In this document: in pieces, positions 62,385 to 64,000 of the stretch
Numbering within the stretch: position 1 is the first letter of the stretch
How the letters are laid out: every line of letters begins with the position of its first letter
Assembly: GCA_028671895.1 (NCBI GenBank)
Contig: CM053794.1
Coordinates: forward strand, 44,346,501 to 44,410,500
Source: Oenanthe sinensis
Lineage: Eukaryota; Streptophyta; Magnoliopsida; Apiales; Apiaceae
Direction: 5' to 3'
DNA length: 64,000 bases
Position numbers and translations under genes: made by a program
The notes under the pieces: generated by a model
What the model saw: the letters and a program-made list of their open reading frames with translations, nothing else
The model's database searches: none
What the model was told of the DNA's origin: nothing

Positions 62385-63205
62385 AATGAAATTAGCGTGA
62401 TTTCAATTAATCATTTTCGGTTTGTTTGAATTTCAATTTGCGGTGTTGTATTAGTTATATATAAATATTAGTTGTATGTATGTATGTATTTGATATGGAG
62501 GAAGCAGCATGAGCAATGTATTTGTGTGATCAGATCTATCTATCTAATCTCTGTTGTTGGTAGTGTTTTAATATTACTATTATATCTATCCGTTGGTTAT
62601 GAAATTTCTGCTTCTTGATGTCATATGCCTTTTCTGTAATTTTATTATAGGTTACAGCTATGAAGTATCGTTTCGACTCGTGTCCTAGCTCATCGAAGAG
62701 CTTAGATTTATCTCAGTGTTTTTTGTCATCTATTTTTAAGCTTTTCTTGAATTAGTTTATAATTTTAGCGTAAGAATAATTTAGCAGAAAGATATCAAGA
62801 ACAAATACTGTATGGTGTATAAAACTCGTGAAATTATAAATCGATTCTTTTCAAGAATTTAAAAAAGGTTGACAGTTGAGTGTGAAACATGTACGTTTCT
62901 GGGGGGAGGATGGATTGTAGGAGTAAATTAGAAAAGAAGCGTAATAGAAAGGGAGGTGAGTGTGAACATGTAATGGATGTGTGCATAGTGTTTTGGCATT
63001 TGCTTTGGTTGGGTATAACAGTGTTTTGGCATTTGCTTTGGCTATTGTATTGGGCAAAGAGCCATAAAAAAAGAGACAAGCCGGACAAATGGTGCTTGTT
63101 TTGTTAATGCTACAGTTTATCTTCTCCTTTGTTGTGACTTGCCAAGTGCCTACACAGATCCAAAGAATCGGATGAGAGTGCAATTTGTCACTCTCATTCT
63201 ATTTT
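62385..63205. other. 3' flank of the SLY1 gene
   Basis: Probable 3' UTR to about 62650. From 62987 a 33-bp unit beginning AGTGTTTTGGCATTTGC occurs twice (62987 and 63020), and a short related block (CCAAATAAGC-like words) precedes the MITE at 63206. Overlapping short frames on both strands at 62834-63183 reflect the repeat and show no domain. Confidence 0.5.
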
Positions 63206-63414
63206 GGCCACGTTTGGCTTACATTTAAGTCAGCTTATAAGCTGAAAAAGTTGGTATATATGTACTTTTTCTGAAAATAAGTAACTTATTTTCAAATTTG
63301 GAAATAAGATTTGGTCTTAAATTTCTAAAATAAATATTAATTTTAAAAAAAAAATATGAAAATACTTTTTTAAAAAAAATAACTTATTATTTATAAGCTA
63401 AGCCAAACACCCCC
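63206..63414. mobile_element. GTTTGG-family MITE
   Basis: The left end GGCCACGTTTGGCTTACA and right end TAAGCCAAACACCCCC are inverted. The core matches the inner element at 33726-33932 almost base for base over CAGCTTATAAGCTGAAAAA and AAATTTGGAAATAAGATTTG. Confidence 0.85.
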
Positions 63415-63621
63415 TTTGTCTTTTCAACTTGTACAGCTAAATCATGTATATTTTTGGCACTTGCTATTTTTTGTGTGTTTGGTTTATTTGCTATTTGTTA
63501 CAGACTTACAGTAAAGAGAAGAAATTTATTTAAATACCCTATTAAAATATTACGGTGTCTCGCAGAGATTATAAATTCGTATATTTACGATAATCTTTAA
63601 CATATATATATATATATATAC

Positions 63622-64000
63622 TAGCTTTTATCCCGTGCGATGCACGGATAAATTTTTTTAGTTTTTTAATATTTTATAATGATTTGAATTTATTTGTATT
63701 TGTATAATAATAATTTAAATTTTATTTAATATTATATGTATATATTTTTATATAATTTATTTGTATTTATATTTTAAGATGATAATTTTTGTTTGTTTTG
63801 TATAGAGATGTATTTTACTTAGGAGATTAATGTGAGATATTTTAGTTAGAAGATTAATATGAGATTGTTTTTTAGTTAGAAGATTAATATTTTAAAATTA
63901 GGCCCAACAATTAATCAACTATCCGGCCCAAATATTGACCGACTACCAAACTTTCAATGTTATCATAAATTTCAATGATATATTAAATTAAAATTATAGG
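63622..64000. repeat. Dispersed repeat with CCGTGC-GAT-GCACGG hairpin, running off the window
   Basis: After a (TA)n run (63603-63619) the sequence CTAGCTTTTATCCCGTGCG begins a repeat whose first 30 bp resemble 57633-57662 (CTAGATTTTAACCCGTATCG). CCGTGC and GCACGG form a perfect 6-bp stem (63633-63647). Downstream, GTTAGAAGATTAATATGAGAT-type phrases repeat (63800-63890). No gene is supported to the window end. Confidence 0.5.

Overview
This window is nuclear DNA of a flowering plant, most likely a eudicot. It is AT-rich, its genes are split by GT-AG introns, and the spaces between genes are full of small DNA-transposon relics. The recognisable genes are plant-specific families: SLY1/GID2 F-box, HOS15, A3-type cyclin, type-2 lipid-transfer protein, DUF620, and CLE and PIP peptide precursors. 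I cannot fix the species from sequence alone; an asterid is a guess. Layout, left to right. 1.4-4.3 kb (+): a four-exon nucleoredoxin-like gene with three thioredoxin-type modules that all lack the catalytic CxxC. 5.7-6.95 kb (-): an unrecognised two-exon frame with an RGG-like octapeptide repeat. 8.6-9.3 kb (+): a decayed, unrecognised frame. 10.6-10.9 kb (-): an orphan first exon resembling vicilin-like cupins. 11.9-13.9 kb (-): an ARM/TPR protein. 16.35-18.85 kb (-): a DUF620 gene. 22.7-29.0 kb (-): a five-exon Pumilio gene whose 3.3-kb last intron holds a tRNA-Gly gene, two transposon relics and an 81-bp duplication carrying the splice donor. 32.9-33.2 kb (+): a type-2 nsLTP. 34.6-36.8 kb (+): a seven-exon cyclin A3. 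38.9-47.7 kb (-): a complete 14-exon HOS15/TBL1-like WD40 co-repressor whose joined exons give 613 codons. 49.6 kb (+): a CLE peptide precursor. 53.7-54.0 kb (-): a PIP-type peptide precursor. 61.9-62.4 kb (+): an SLY1/GID2-type F-box gene. The rest is AT-rich intergenic DNA. It contains Stowaway elements with CTCCCTCCGT-type ends, one hAT MITE with a perfect 8-bp target duplication, a recurrent GTTTGG / AGCTTATAAGCT MITE family in at least five places (one copy nested in another), Tourist-like and unclassified inverted-repeat elements, and microsatellites. The genes are unrelated and do not form a pathway. Several have shared themes: cell-cycle and hormone control (cyclin A3, SLY1), chromatin and RNA regulation (HOS15, Pumilio), and secreted peptides or proteins (CLE, PIP, nsLTP). 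Exon joins were checked for phase by hand, and each multi-exon model called functional gives an uninterrupted frame. I found no CRISPR array, rRNA gene, complete LTR retrotransposon, organellar insert or clear new multi-gene system.
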